From positions 425,611 through 489,610 of the forward strand of contig VZRR01004499.1 in assembly GCA_013398015.1 (NCBI GenBank): DNA of 64,000 nucleotides, in the 5' to 3' direction. How positions within the stretch are numbered: position 1 is the stretch's first letter; every line of letters starts with the position of its first letter. Below are positions 25,001 through 36,000 of the stretch, piece after piece. This DNA is from Oreocharis arfaki (taxonomy: Eukaryota > Chordata > Aves > Passeriformes > Paramythiidae). The notes below the pieces were generated by a model. It did no database searches. It worked only from the letters and a program-made list of their open reading frames with translations, and was not told where the DNA came from. Made by a program: the position numbers and the translations under genes.

Positions 25001-27522
25001 TGTGTTCACTGGTTACCAGATATCATCAATAATGTGCTAAAATTTTTGCCTGTATATTTGCTAAAAGAAAAGGTTTTTTCAATGGTACAGACACATACAC
25101 GAATTTCTTACAAGTATTTGACCTGTTTTCAAGGTTTCAGTGAAGCAGAAATTTCAGCTGGATATAAAAAAATCCTGACTGTTTCAGAGTACAAAGGAAA
25201 CATTCAGAGAGCGGGCAGAAGAGGAGAAACACATTCTCATGCCTTTCTGACAATAATAAGTATAAGTCTACAGATTCTTTGGAAAGATTAGAGAAGAAAA
25301 CAGAAAGGACTTCAGTACTCAGGGACTATAGAAAGCAATTAAGAGATCAGAGAAGTGTACAGGAGCCCAGTTTATGAAAACACCTGATGATGATAGGACC
25401 TGAAAAAATTAGTTACTTTTATAGAAAATACTGAAAGTGCACTGGGATAACCATGTTTTTTGCAACGCTACCCTGAAGTTTTACGCTGTAGTCCTGTTCC
25501 AGATACTGTGCTGGAGATAAAGGCAGTGGGATTCTTCCCTCTGCCAAAAATAATCAGGAAAAAACCTACTTGCCTTTCTGTGAGATGGAATATTATGAAG
25601 AGACAAAGATTTCCATCTTGTCAGCCATATCACTTTTATTCTGTGAATGAACTTCCTGTAAAGAAAATAGTGTCAGCACATAGGGTCTGCCATATCCAGC
25701 AGGCAGCATGTCTTGGGGATATACTTGTGAGAATTTAACATGCCATTGGTCACTGGACAGGACCACAAATTCAAAATAGATTTTCTGCAGATTGCTTTGT
25801 GTTGTTCCAGAACATGTTTTCAGAAGGTAATTTTCAATTCTCTGACCTCTTTTTCTACGTGTATATAGAATTAAGCTGATTATGTAGTCAGTTTTATCAA
25901 GCATTGTCAATTACACTTACTTGTTGATTTTCTTCCCATTCCTATTCAGACCAAAATGGAATAATTGAATTCTCCAAAGAAGAATTTGTGACTTCTGGAC
26001 AGGATGATTTTTAGGTGTCTGTACTGGGACTTCTGTAAGCACCAAAATTTGAGGCAGAAAGACCAATTCACACAGTCTCCTCAAAGATTTTCACTGCTGT
26101 AAATCAAGGATCAGATTAGCAGACAAGGAGGGAAAGGCAATGAAAGAACGAGGGAGAAACCTTTGTTACATTTCCCATGAAAAGAAATGAACCTGATACA
26201 GAGAATATAGGATTTAGGGAATCCTAATCCTATGCTCCATGCTTTTGATTGAATAATTTGTCTTTGAGCCCTTTCCCCTCTTTGTATACCCATGAGAACC
26301 AAACACTTGCATGAGAGAAAAAAACTCTTAAGAATTTAATAACTTCAGCTTTCTAGAAAGTAGTAACGCAGTAATCTTAATATGCCAAATATAGGGACTC
26401 CAAGTTACTAGACGTATTTTACGGTTTGAACTGTGCCAGATGTGCTGCCTTTTACTGTCCTGCAGACTGGTGTTACATTAGAGCTGGTATCAGCAATGTG
26501 GGGACAGAGTCCTTTAGCTTACTGATACCATACTGATGATCTCTTATTTTCTAGAATTCTTATATATTATATTTCCTCTTGCAAATATAGCTTTTCCTGT
26601 CTAGATCTTTCCTACTGTGTTATTTCAGGACCAAATAGTCCTTGCATTAGCTGAGTGTAGCTAGTCTCATTTGGTGATGGTCATGGAAAACTAAAGATAT
26701 GTAGAAGAACATTCAGATAATGAGACTAATAATGAGTGAACATAATAGCATATTTTGTGCTTCTCTTCTTACTTTCTTTGACAACCACAGCAATCTGAGT
26801 ATCATTTTTTGTTTTCTTGACATAAATTTTCAAGAGGTGGTACAACTAATGCACCCACTTTCAACATGTCCATTTGTACTCAGCTAGAAGTAGAGATGAT
26901 GAAGGTTTCCATTTTGTGCAAACTACAAATTAAGAGTCTTTTGATATTTCTCCTTTCTTTTTACCAACTTTATGGTGGTTTCATCAAGATATTTACTGGC
27001 CATAAAAATAAAAATGTTACTAAAGTGTTTCCTGAAATGGGCAGCCATGTCTTCAGTCCAATTATAATTTCATTTTCAATACGAAAATGTTGGATAACTT
27101 TCCGTAGAAGGGGGAAGTTTTCTATGTCCCTAAAGTGGAAGTGGAATGCAGAAAATAAAAGGATTTTTTTTTCTATTTCATTAGATAATTTCTTATTCTC
27201 CAGATTTCTTATTTGTTAGATTTGGTAGGCAGTTAACAGATTTGCTGAAGTTTCTAAGAACCACTAAGACCTACAGAGCCCTAGCAAGATATGGGTTGTA
27301 TTCACAAGATGTGTTAGGCTAGATAGAACAGCAGCATATGTTGTTGTTTTAAACCATGAATATTTAAACCTCCTGAGTTCTAGTTTCTGTAATAAATACT
27401 CTTCCTGAGCAAAACTGCAATTTACAGGATTTTTTCTTTTTCTACTTTTTGAAGGTAGTGCAGATGGCTAGTGAAATTAATGAAAAGCTGCTCCTCACAT
27501 TCTGGAGATACAACAGAAATAG
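22046..27522. other. Unique A+T-rich sequence, no gene seen
   Basis: About 5.5 kb without a recognised gene or mobile element. Frames up to 117 codons (26866-27219 plus) are rich in F, I, K and S, as chance frames in A+T-rich DNA are. Confidence 0.55.
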
Positions 27523-28510
27523 TCATAGAATCATAGAATCACCAAATCATGGAATTTGCTGAGTTGGAAGTGGCACTTCAGGATCGTTAAAGTCCAACTC
27601 CTGACCCTGCACAGGACCAAGAGTCACACCATGTGCCTGAGAGTATTGTTCAAATGCTTCTTGAACTCTGTCAGGCTGGTGCTGTGACCACTGCCCTGGG
27701 GAGCTGTTCCAGTGCCCAACCACCCTTTGTGTTAAGAACTTTTTCCTGATATCCAACCCAAACCTCCCCTGATTCAGTTTCATGCCATTTTTTCAGGTCC
27801 TGTCGCTGGTCATGAGAGTGAAGACATCAATGTCTCCCCTTGTGAGTAAGCTGCAGACTGCAAGGAGGTCTGTCCTCAGACTCGTCTTCTTCAGGCTGAA
27901 CAGACCAAGTGACCTCAGCCACTTCTCACATGGCTTCCCCTCAAGGCCCTTCACTATCCTCATTGGCCTCCTTTGGACACTCTCTGAAGGTGTAATGTCT
28001 TTCCTACATTGTGGCACCTAAAAGTGCCCCCAGCACTCGAGGTGAGGCCGCTCCAGTGCAGAGCAGAGTGGGACAATCCCCTCCCTTACCCGGCTGGCGA
28101 TGCTGTGCCTGATGCCCCCAGGACAGTGTTGGCCCTCCTGGCTGCCAGGGCACTGCTGACTCATGTTCAACTTGTCACTGACCAGGACACCCAGGCCCAG
28201 AATCTCATTCCCCAGTCTGTCTGTACACCCAGGGTTACCCTATCCCAGGGCCAGAATCTGACACTTTCTCTTGTTAAAATTCAAAGGTGATTGCCCTTTC
28301 CTTAATTTGTTGAGGCGTCTCTTAAGGGCCTCCCTGCCCTCAAGGGCGTCAACAGCTCCTTCCAATTTGGTGTCGCTGCCAAACTTACTCAGCATTCCTT
28401 CGAGTCCTGCGTCCGAGTCATTTATGAGGATGTTAAGGAGAACTGGGCTGAAGATGGAGCCCTATGGAATCCCACTAGTGACTGAACACCAGCCTGATGT
28501 CTCCCCATTT
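27523..28510 (-). mobile_element. CR1 LINE 3' fragment, ~1 kb
   Basis: On the plus strand it starts with two copies of tcatagaa, the reversed CR1 tail, and continues through the ORF2 C-terminus (minus-strand LDIRKKFLTQRVVGHWNSSP near 27690-27750) into the RT region. Typical reversed-RT blocks include atggagccctatggaatccc near 28453-28472 and cactagtgac beyond it. Stops and shifts break the frame, and homology fades near 28510. It belongs to a different CR1 subfamily from the 21.6-kb copy, judging by the 3' region (gtccaactcctgaccctgca). Confidence 0.92.
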
Positions 28511-28794
28511 CTGTCTTATCATTCTGTCTTTTGTGACCCTTCTGTAATTGTTCTGTGCCTCTTTTAGAGACCTATTTTAGTAGCTGGATTATTATCTTTT
28601 CTGGTGTGTACTGGAAAGCTGCCAAAGAAAATAGGTGTAGGTGCAAAGCAATTGCATCACCAGGCTCCACGTGTCAATAAGCCTGAATTGAAGGTGGAGT
28701 CAGGCAACTTAATGACCATGTTACCTTAACTGTGTTCAGATATATCAGCCCCTGCTGGATCAGGGGAGGGAATACCCTTTACAGAGAATGATTC

Positions 28795-29015
28795 TGCCAT
28801 GCTTCAACTCCAGCAGAGACCTGAGCCCCACACGGGCATTTCCTCCCTCCCCTGCCATCTAATGGGGGATAGAATTGGAAAGGTAGAAGTGGGAAAGCTC
28901 ATGGATTGAGAAAAAGTCTAGTAGATAAAGCAAAAGCTGCATGTGTAAGCAAAGCAAAATAAGGAATTCTTTCACTAGTTTCTATAGGTACACAGGTGTT
29001 CAGCCATCCTGAGGA
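28795..29015 (-). mobile_element. ERVL-type LTR fragment
   Basis: This is a second, truncated copy of the LTR family at 10964-11468 and lies in the same orientation. Shared blocks are agataaagcaaaagc (28922-28936), aagcaaagcaaaa followed by aaggaattc, and cacaggtgt. The left end tgccatgcttcaactcc resembles the LTR terminus tgtcatggtttaacccc. The other end, with the TATA region, is missing. Confidence 0.75.
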
Positions 29016-29679
29016 AAGTAAAAGAACAAACCAAATTAAATGATTCCCCGTACAAATACAAAAGGAGATTTATTTATTGTATGCGCCATTAGTTTCATTC
29101 AGGATTTGTAAAATAATTCAGTTGGTTATTTCAGAGCAGCCGTTCTCATAACATGAAACCACAACAAATGCCCAAAATCGTTACGTGTGGGGAGTAAATG
29201 CCATTGCATTTCTCACAAACACCCACTAAAGGAACAGTAATTTATTGTTCAGGCAGATGTACTGAGTCTTACTAGAGGCAGCTAACTTAGCTCTTTGTTA
29301 GTGTGCTGCCTGTCATTATTATGAACTAGCATTTCTTGCTAGAGTGTGATTTTTTGTTTTTATAGGTGTATGCATATATACTTCTGTTTGCTAGAGAGGT
29401 CTGTGGTAATATTCCATTACTGAAATGGAAAATGTGAATAATCTGATTTAAATGACTGTACAGCCTGTGTTGTATCAGCAAGGCCTTTACATGTTAGGGC
29501 TTTCAGTCTAAACAGCATAGCATCCTGTTCAGACTAAACACCATAGCAAGGCAAAGCTATCACATCCTTCATAGGAAACCAGCATGACTGACTGCCTGTC
29601 AGAAGCGTCTGCCCCTCCACAGTCTGGAGGACTCGTAGGTGGAATTAGAGGTCTGTCTGCCTCTGCAGGTTTACGGTTT
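29016..29679. other. Unique sequence between mobile-element fragments
   Basis: No recognised gene. The last 80 bp (from about 29600) are G+C-richer and may be an unrecognisable extension of the CR1 fragment that follows. Confidence 0.45.
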
Positions 29680-30175
29680 TACTGGAATCATGGAGATGTG
29701 GTGGCACAGCCCACTTGACAGGATCATCGCCATGGATGAATACATGTCCTCCTTTTTAGAAGGACAAGCCAGGAAGAAGATGATAAGGAGTTTAAGCCCC
29801 TGTGAGGGAGTGGTGGGAAAGAGTGGAGGTCTGCCTTGGCAGATGGGCAGCGCAAGGGCAGTGAGCCAGCTGAGAGCTTGTGATTGATGGTTAGTGAGCA
29901 CACCAGCATACCAGCTGTGTTGTGATGGGTATCTGCTGCAGATCACCTAATCAGGAAGTGTAAGTAGACAAGGCCTTCAGAGACTCCTGCAAGAAGCCTC
30001 ACATTCACAGGTCCTGGTCTTCACGGAGGCCTTCAGCCACGCTGGTAACTGCTGGAGAGACAGCCCAAAAGGACACAAGCAATCTGTGGAGTCTCTGGAA
30101 TGCATTCATGATAACGTTCTGACAGGTGATCAAGAAGTGATGAAGGGACATCCTTTGCTGGTCAGCTGACAAGGG
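29680..30175 (+). mobile_element. CR1 LINE endonuclease-region fragment
   Basis: The sequence corresponds to the apurinic-like endonuclease domain of CR1 ORF2 in plus orientation. Recognisable translated blocks are the equivalent of YRPPDQEEEVDEAF (here LLQIT*SGSVSRQGL), then SHSQVLVFTEAFSHAGNCWR and GHKQSVESLECIHDNVLTGD. In CR1 the middle block reads LV-MGDFNHPDICWR, so the catalytic GDFNH is replaced by TEAFSH. Stops interrupt the frame. Neither the RT domain nor the CR1 3' end follows, so this is an internal piece left by later deletion and not a normal 5' truncation. Confidence 0.8.
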
Positions 30176-30480
30176 AGAGCCACTTTGGTAATCATTGCTG
30201 TTCTGCCTGCTGTACTGACTCCTAGGGACATCGGTGTCCCTGAGGATCCATTTCTTATCATGGTGACTCTAAGTGCCACAGCACAAAATTATTTTCTTGC
30301 AGTCTTTTCTTTACAGACATTTATATTTTGTTCCTGTCCCGCACCCTTTTGCTCAGAGCGGATTTGTCTCATTACTGAATACTGGCTTTTTAGGTAGCTG
30401 GATTTCTCAACTGCCCATGATGAATTCACTGCTGAGATGATGACTTGTGTCATCTCAGATCTGTCAGGAATGGAGTGAGA
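30176..30480. other. Short spacer between CR1 fragment and LTR
   Basis: No gene. A hairpin with 9-bp arms ctgagatga (30432-30440) and tcatctcag (30450-30458) lies just outside the LTR edge. Confidence 0.5.
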
Positions 30481-30985
30481 TGTTGTCTCAGTTTGAAAGA
30501 CAGGCATCTGTTTAAGGGAGGCAGAAACCCCCTTTGAAATGGAAAATGCAACCCCCTTCCCTCTGGATTATTATAATTTTGAAATTAAGGGGCTTTCAGG
30601 CAAGGATGTGAGAAATAGGAATAACAGTTCTTTACTAATATATATNGCTGGTGGCTCCCGGTGAGCAGGGTGGGTGCGATAGTTCTGGTGAAACAGTGGT
30701 CCTGTGGAAAAGGGTCTGGTCTTTGCTTAATGGTCCAGTGATGCAGCTTCTCGTCCTCTGGAAGTCCAGCGGAGAAAGCTACCTTGTGCCTGAAAAACCT
30801 CTGGTTATATCCAGGCGGGAAATGTTCAGTGCCTCCTCCCAGGCGGAGCATCTCACAATGGGGTAGTGAGGCACTGATGGGCCCATTAACAGAAGATAGT
30901 CCGGAGGGAGGAGGCAAGGAAACACTGCCCCACCTGGTTTCACAGCTCATGAAGATGGTGATAGAATATACTGCAACCCAGGACA
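30481..30985 (-). mobile_element. Solo LTR, ERVK-like, ~505 bp, with one undetermined base
   Basis: It begins tgttgtctcagtttgaaaga and ends caacccaggaca, so termini are TG...CA. In reverse orientation it starts TGTCCTGGGTTGCAG, as in a known avian ERV LTR. A minus-strand ATATAA box lies at about 30805-30810. Shared family blocks include aatgcaacccccttccctc and gaaattaaggggctttcagg. An N occurs at 30646, where related LTRs carry additional A+T-rich sequence. No internal retroviral genes are attached and no convincing target duplication was found, so edges are tentative. The ERVK label is inferred from resemblance only. Confidence 0.78.
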
Positions 30986-33900
30986 GATGTCACTTCTCTT
31001 GTTCTGGAAGTTAGCAGAAAAGAGAAATAGTTGTGCAGTAAGCTATTGGAATTTCTCTTCGCTGGGCCTCATTATGCTTGCTCTGTAGTTACGTAGTAAG
31101 AGAAATTCAAAAATACTTTAGTCAAAAGATGAGGAGCATTCCTTTTCAGTTCAAATCCAGTTATTGTAACTGTTGTGTGTTTCCCAATTACCTGAGCACT
31201 CAAATTCACCTCTGTTTAATTTCCATTTAGTAACTGCCACAGATGTTACTAGAAAACAGTTTCTGCCTGACTTAGTATCTCACAAGATTCTCAATGGCTC
31301 ACAAGCCACGTCATACAAGTGGAGTGTCATAATGGAAAGTAGATTTCTGTCTCACATTGCTTGTATAAACAAAGGTACAATTGATTATTCCAATTTCCTT
31401 TATAATGCTCTGCTGTGTATTATGTGAAACAGAAACAATATATGCAGAATCACTGTTTATTTTTCTTTATCAGAAATCCTGGATTTCCAGCTAATCAGTG
31501 TTATTTACATGCTGTTTTCCACTGTTTATATGAGTTTAAAGGCTAAATACCTATCCTCTATTGAATCTTGCATTGTAAACTGAACATATCATCTCAGGTT
31601 TTTCCCCTGTGCCTCATTAAAATGAGAATACTGAATTAAAATTCTCAGTAAAGACATCATTTGGCCCCTGTTGGGCCCTGTGAGTGGAAGTGAAAACTAC
31701 ACTCTCTGAGGTCTCCAACCTGCCAACACACCTGCCGTTTGGGGCACCATCCTGCCATCCGGTTTAGGATTTCTGTTCTGCAAAATGAAATGTATAAAAA
31801 TATTTCTGAAAATTTTAATTCCTTTGGGAGCTGTCTGTGTTTATTCTCTGAAGCTGTTTGTAGGAAGGAGCTTTGGCAGCGTGTCTGTTGTGTTCAGTTT
31901 ATTGAAATGTGTCTTTAGAAGGAAAACAAAAGTGTTCCTCATCCACTTTGTTTGGGTTCTGTCTTATGGTCAGGTGCACTGATGCAGATGGCAGTACTGA
32001 AGCATTGTCCAGGCTTGGAAAAGGCCTATGGAAGTCTGCATTACTCCGGCATGTTTTATGGAAAGATGGATTCAGGTTGCTTGAGCTGGATGTCAGTAAC
32101 ACATGTAAAGCTTTGAGAAGCTGTTGGCTAGCTCCATGGAGGGCTTTGCCCAGGGACCTCTGCTGTTCAGAGGCTATTCATCTCCCTCATCTCCCTTCAG
32201 CACAGGCAGAACTACTAATAATGAGATTGAAGTACAATAATAAAGAGGAATTCTTTCCTCAGCACTTTCCAAGTGCCTTCATTTCTCTTGGTAGACAACG
32301 GTGTGATTTCCAAGCATGTGCCCAGGCATAATTTCAAATTTAACTTCTCGTTTTGACATCATAGTTAGTTTTGGCTAATGTGCATTAGGCTGAGGACAAC
32401 AGTAAAATTAATTGATTAATTATTTTGTAATTTAAGCTTGCGACAGGTCTCTTGCTTGTAAAAAAAAAGCACATTGGATTCTCCAGGGTGGTCACACTAC
32501 CAGCCTCCTAAACATAAAAAGTCCAGTCCCTTTTTGTCTTCCACAGCTGCAGTTCTGCATGAGATCCTGCAAATCATCTCCTGGGATGTATGGCCCCCAG
32601 TAGTGGGGGAGTGGACTAGTCCACCGCAGGCATAAATGAGACTCCAGCTTGGTGGCTTCCACTTTCCAGTGGGCAAAAAACCAAAACAGCAGCAGGAAAA
32701 AATGCCTCTTCTTGGCCTGGATTTTTATTGCCCTCTCTGAGGGGTAGTGGTATGTAAGTTTAAGACACAAGGAGTAGTGTTGTTCTTTAGAAGACCTTTA
32801 GGAGCCCATTAGTCACTTGCATGACGGGATAAAAGGTTTTCTGTCACTTGGGTGGGGAAGGGTCTCGCTGGTTTCAGAAACAGAAAATTTTCCATTCACT
32901 GAAATGTTATACTTCTATTATTGCTTGGGTTTGCTTCATTTATTTGCTTTGGAACATTTTTCAGCTAGGACAGTTAATGAATATGAAAGAGACTGTATCT
33001 GTGTTGATTCAACTGGTCTCTTATGTAAAGTGCTCAAGTCAGTTTTAGTAGCTGAAAATGCAGCTGTTTCTCTTCAAATACAAATGGTATCATAGCTGAT
33101 AAGTCAAATTAAGCCTGAACAAGCAACCCTAAACTATATCACAACTAGTTTAAGAATCAGTTTTAGAGATTTATAACACCACAGAGAGTACTGTTCTGTA
33201 TTATCTCCATGTGCCGTGATTTAAACATTTACCAACTACTTATCATTAATAACATAGACACAGAAAATCCCAGTCAGTGAAGTACAATGTATGCAACTGC
33301 ACAGAGTTCTCATCAGTGCCATGGGGCCTCCAAACTGAAAGGAGAGAAATTTTGAATAAACTGCTTTTGTATGTGTATAACTCTGTGTACTGTCATTCAC
33401 CTAGTGTGATAGTTTCAACATTTTTCTTTTTTTTTAAACATTTTTTGAATACAGTCGGTCTCCATTATGAAGTCAGTAGTGTGACAGGGGACAAGAGCAA
33501 TCATGGATAAACAGAACTTGCCACTGTTTACTTATGACAGCTTCTCGGTTACTGTTCACATCAGGAAGTGTGTCATGTGAGCTTACCTGCTCTTCTACTC
33601 TTCACAGACCACTTTGCTGCTTATAAGCACAAAACCCCCATGCATTTGGTGCATTGATAAGCTGAAATTTAGGGAGTCTTAAGCTTCAATTTTGTTAAGT
33701 AGATGACTCTACAAAGAGACATATACCTACAGGCTGCATAGTTAAGCTGCAAAACTGTATGTTGTCTGAAGAAAACAAAGGACTTTCCACAACAGACATT
33801 TTTCATGAGTGCATTCACTGTCCTGGATGCCACTGTAGCAGAAGCAGCTGCTCCTATGCCCTGCTCTACAAAGGACTGTCCTACTGGGAGAGCTGGCTCA

Positions 33901-34849
33901 GGAGGAATGTCAAACACATACAGACTCTTTCCATCACAGGGAAAATTAATCCGGAAATTTTTGAGCTCAGTTCTTTCCACGGCAATGTGTATAGAGAAAG
34001 GAAATAACTGCTCTTCACCTTGTTCTCTCCTTACTTCTCACAAATGATCTTCAACATTTTTCAAAAATTATTTAAAGAATTACTACCCTTGAATGAAGGG
34101 GATGGAGAAAGGCTTTATTTTTTTATTGGTCACATTAACTGCATATTTTTGTCTATTACTTGGTAGACTATATAGACATAACTTTAAAACATAATTTTGG
34201 TAAGTATAAGAAAATTCTGTTTATAATTTTTGTAATGTTTGGTTCAAATGCACTCTTCCATTTTCACATTGTTTTCCCAATACTTTCTACAACCAGAAAA
34301 CATCGTGTCTTTGACATGTGTTCCCTATTATGCCTTCTTGCAGTTATTTTGATGTCCTGTAAGACATCAAAGATTTTAAGGGTTCTCAGTTTCTCAGGGA
34401 CACAAAAGGAGAAGCACCCCTCTACCCCTTCACTACCCCAGTAGCTTGTGACGCTTAGGTGACATGAAGATTGTCCACAGAAGACATCCATGTACTCCAG
34501 AGTCGAGCAGAACTCAGCAGGGCTTGAAGGGAGCTGGTGCAGTCATGTGCTGCAGACACGTTTGTCTGGGTGTTAAGAAAATGTCTGAATTAATGTGGGG
34601 CTTTGCCTGGTCTCACTAAGCCTACCATGGACCCTGAACAGTGTGTGTTCAAAACTGCATGCAAGTAGTACATGGATAGTCACTGTGAAAGCACATATAG
34701 GAAAAATTATTTGTGACTGAGAAAGGAGCCTGGTTACTATATAGGAGGCAGACAAGATAGGCTGAGCTGTTAAACCTGTTCTATGAGCATTTTTAGCATT
34801 CAGTTCCATCAGCAGGTTGCACAAACACCTGAGAAAACAGCTGTAAGCT
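30986..34849. other. Unique sequence, no gene assigned
   Basis: About 3.9 kb without a recognised mobile element. A 140-codon plus frame at 31909-32331 has no domain or splice support. A minus-strand frame at 33669-33980 has a coding-like stretch (see finding). Confidence 0.45.
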
Positions 34850-34921
34850 TTTTACCAGTTCTATTCAGTGCATTCAAATCTATTGATTGCACTGAATAGA
34901 ACTGGTAGAATAGAACTGGTC
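34850..34921. repeat. Near-perfect inverted repeat (hairpin) plus 14-bp tandem copy
   Basis: Bases 34853-34872 and 34888-34907 are perfect reverse complements (20 bp; core arm accagttctattcagtgca). With one G-T wobble outside and one T-T mismatch inside, pairing extends to 34850-34877 with 34883-34910, leaving a 5-base loop. Immediately adjoining, gaatagaactggta (34894-34907) is repeated as gaatagaactggtc (34908-34921). It is not part of any recognised element. Confidence 0.92.
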
Positions 34922-35821
34922 TTACATTGTTTCACAGCCCTACCTGTGCCAAAAGGTGCCAAGGCACTTGCTTTGTAGATTCTTTTCAGGCCCCTAGACA
35001 AACAGGTTTTCAGCTGCTGGTGATGTTCCTTGAATATGGAAGGAGCTGCAGGACACTGTGTGTAAGCCTAGCCATTAACTAGGACACCTTTTTTTTCTCT
35101 CTGAGAGTCTATTTGTGCCGTAGTCTTTCCCCTGGAAAATATATGGTAGTGTTGCTTAACCACAGACCTAGTGGCCTGGGAATACTTAATAGGAGAGGTG
35201 GGAGCTGAAGAGCAGTAATACTAAGCACGGGCATAATCCATTGCTTCTCTCTTAATGAGGAGTACAGAAAAACAAGAAGCTTTATTGGTATGCAGAGATA
35301 GGCCAATTTTGTAAGGGAGGTGTTCAACAAAAGCTGAATGCTAACATAAATAGCCCCAGCTAGGATCTTTTCTACAACAAAATTGACCCTGCCCTACCCA
35401 TTGTCATAAAGGGCTGGCTTCCCAGGCACCTTCTCCCTCATGTAAGTATTTTAGCTGAGGACATAGCTCCGGAATATTTCTGTTGAGATAATGTATTTCT
35501 AAACATAACAGTCTTTAACTCTGCAATCAGCTGTAAAACTAACACCATGCTGCTATAAAACCAAACAACTGCATCGATTTACATAAAGGAATAAAGAATA
35601 AATGGCACTCCGGGGGCATGCAAGTACCTTATATGATGCAAGACAGTCCACTGAGGAACTTCAGCCCAGCATGGAGCAGACACAGCAATTGTGCCTAGCT
35701 TGCCCTTTGCATTGTAATTCTTCTCTTATTTCTTTGTCAATTGTAATGAGGAAAATAAAATGAAAGAAGCTGGTAGCTTGATCTGGACTAAAAGTACACT
35801 TGTCACATTATGCTGTAACTA

Positions 35822-35841
35822 ATTGCCTATTAATAGGCAAT
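35822..35841. repeat. 20-bp perfect palindrome
   Basis: The sequence attgcctattaataggcaat is identical to its reverse complement. It may simply be chance, or a symmetric protein-binding site. Nothing nearby indicates which. Confidence 0.85.
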
Positions 35842-35970
35842 AATACAAGCACGGCTTAATACAAGTGATGTCTGGTCATTGTTATGAAACTGCTGTAGGC
35901 TTCTTGACTTCATGGCTTATGTTAACTTAATGGCCTGTGAAGATCTGTAGTATTCAGTCCCAAAACATTT

Positions 35971-36000
35971 TAAGCCATTTTAAGCCATTTAAAGCCATTT
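35971..36000. repeat. 10-bp tandem repeat, three units
   Basis: taagccattt, taagccattt and aaagccattt follow one another, with a partial unit before. A small slippage product. Confidence 0.9.

Noticed and set aside
26866..27219. 117-codon plus-strand frame
   Set aside because: Rich in F, I, K and S as expected of random A+T-rich sequence. No supporting signal.
31909..32331. 140-codon plus-strand frame
   Set aside because: Considered as a decayed LINE or gene piece. No CR1 block or domain could be matched, and flanking splice signals are absent.
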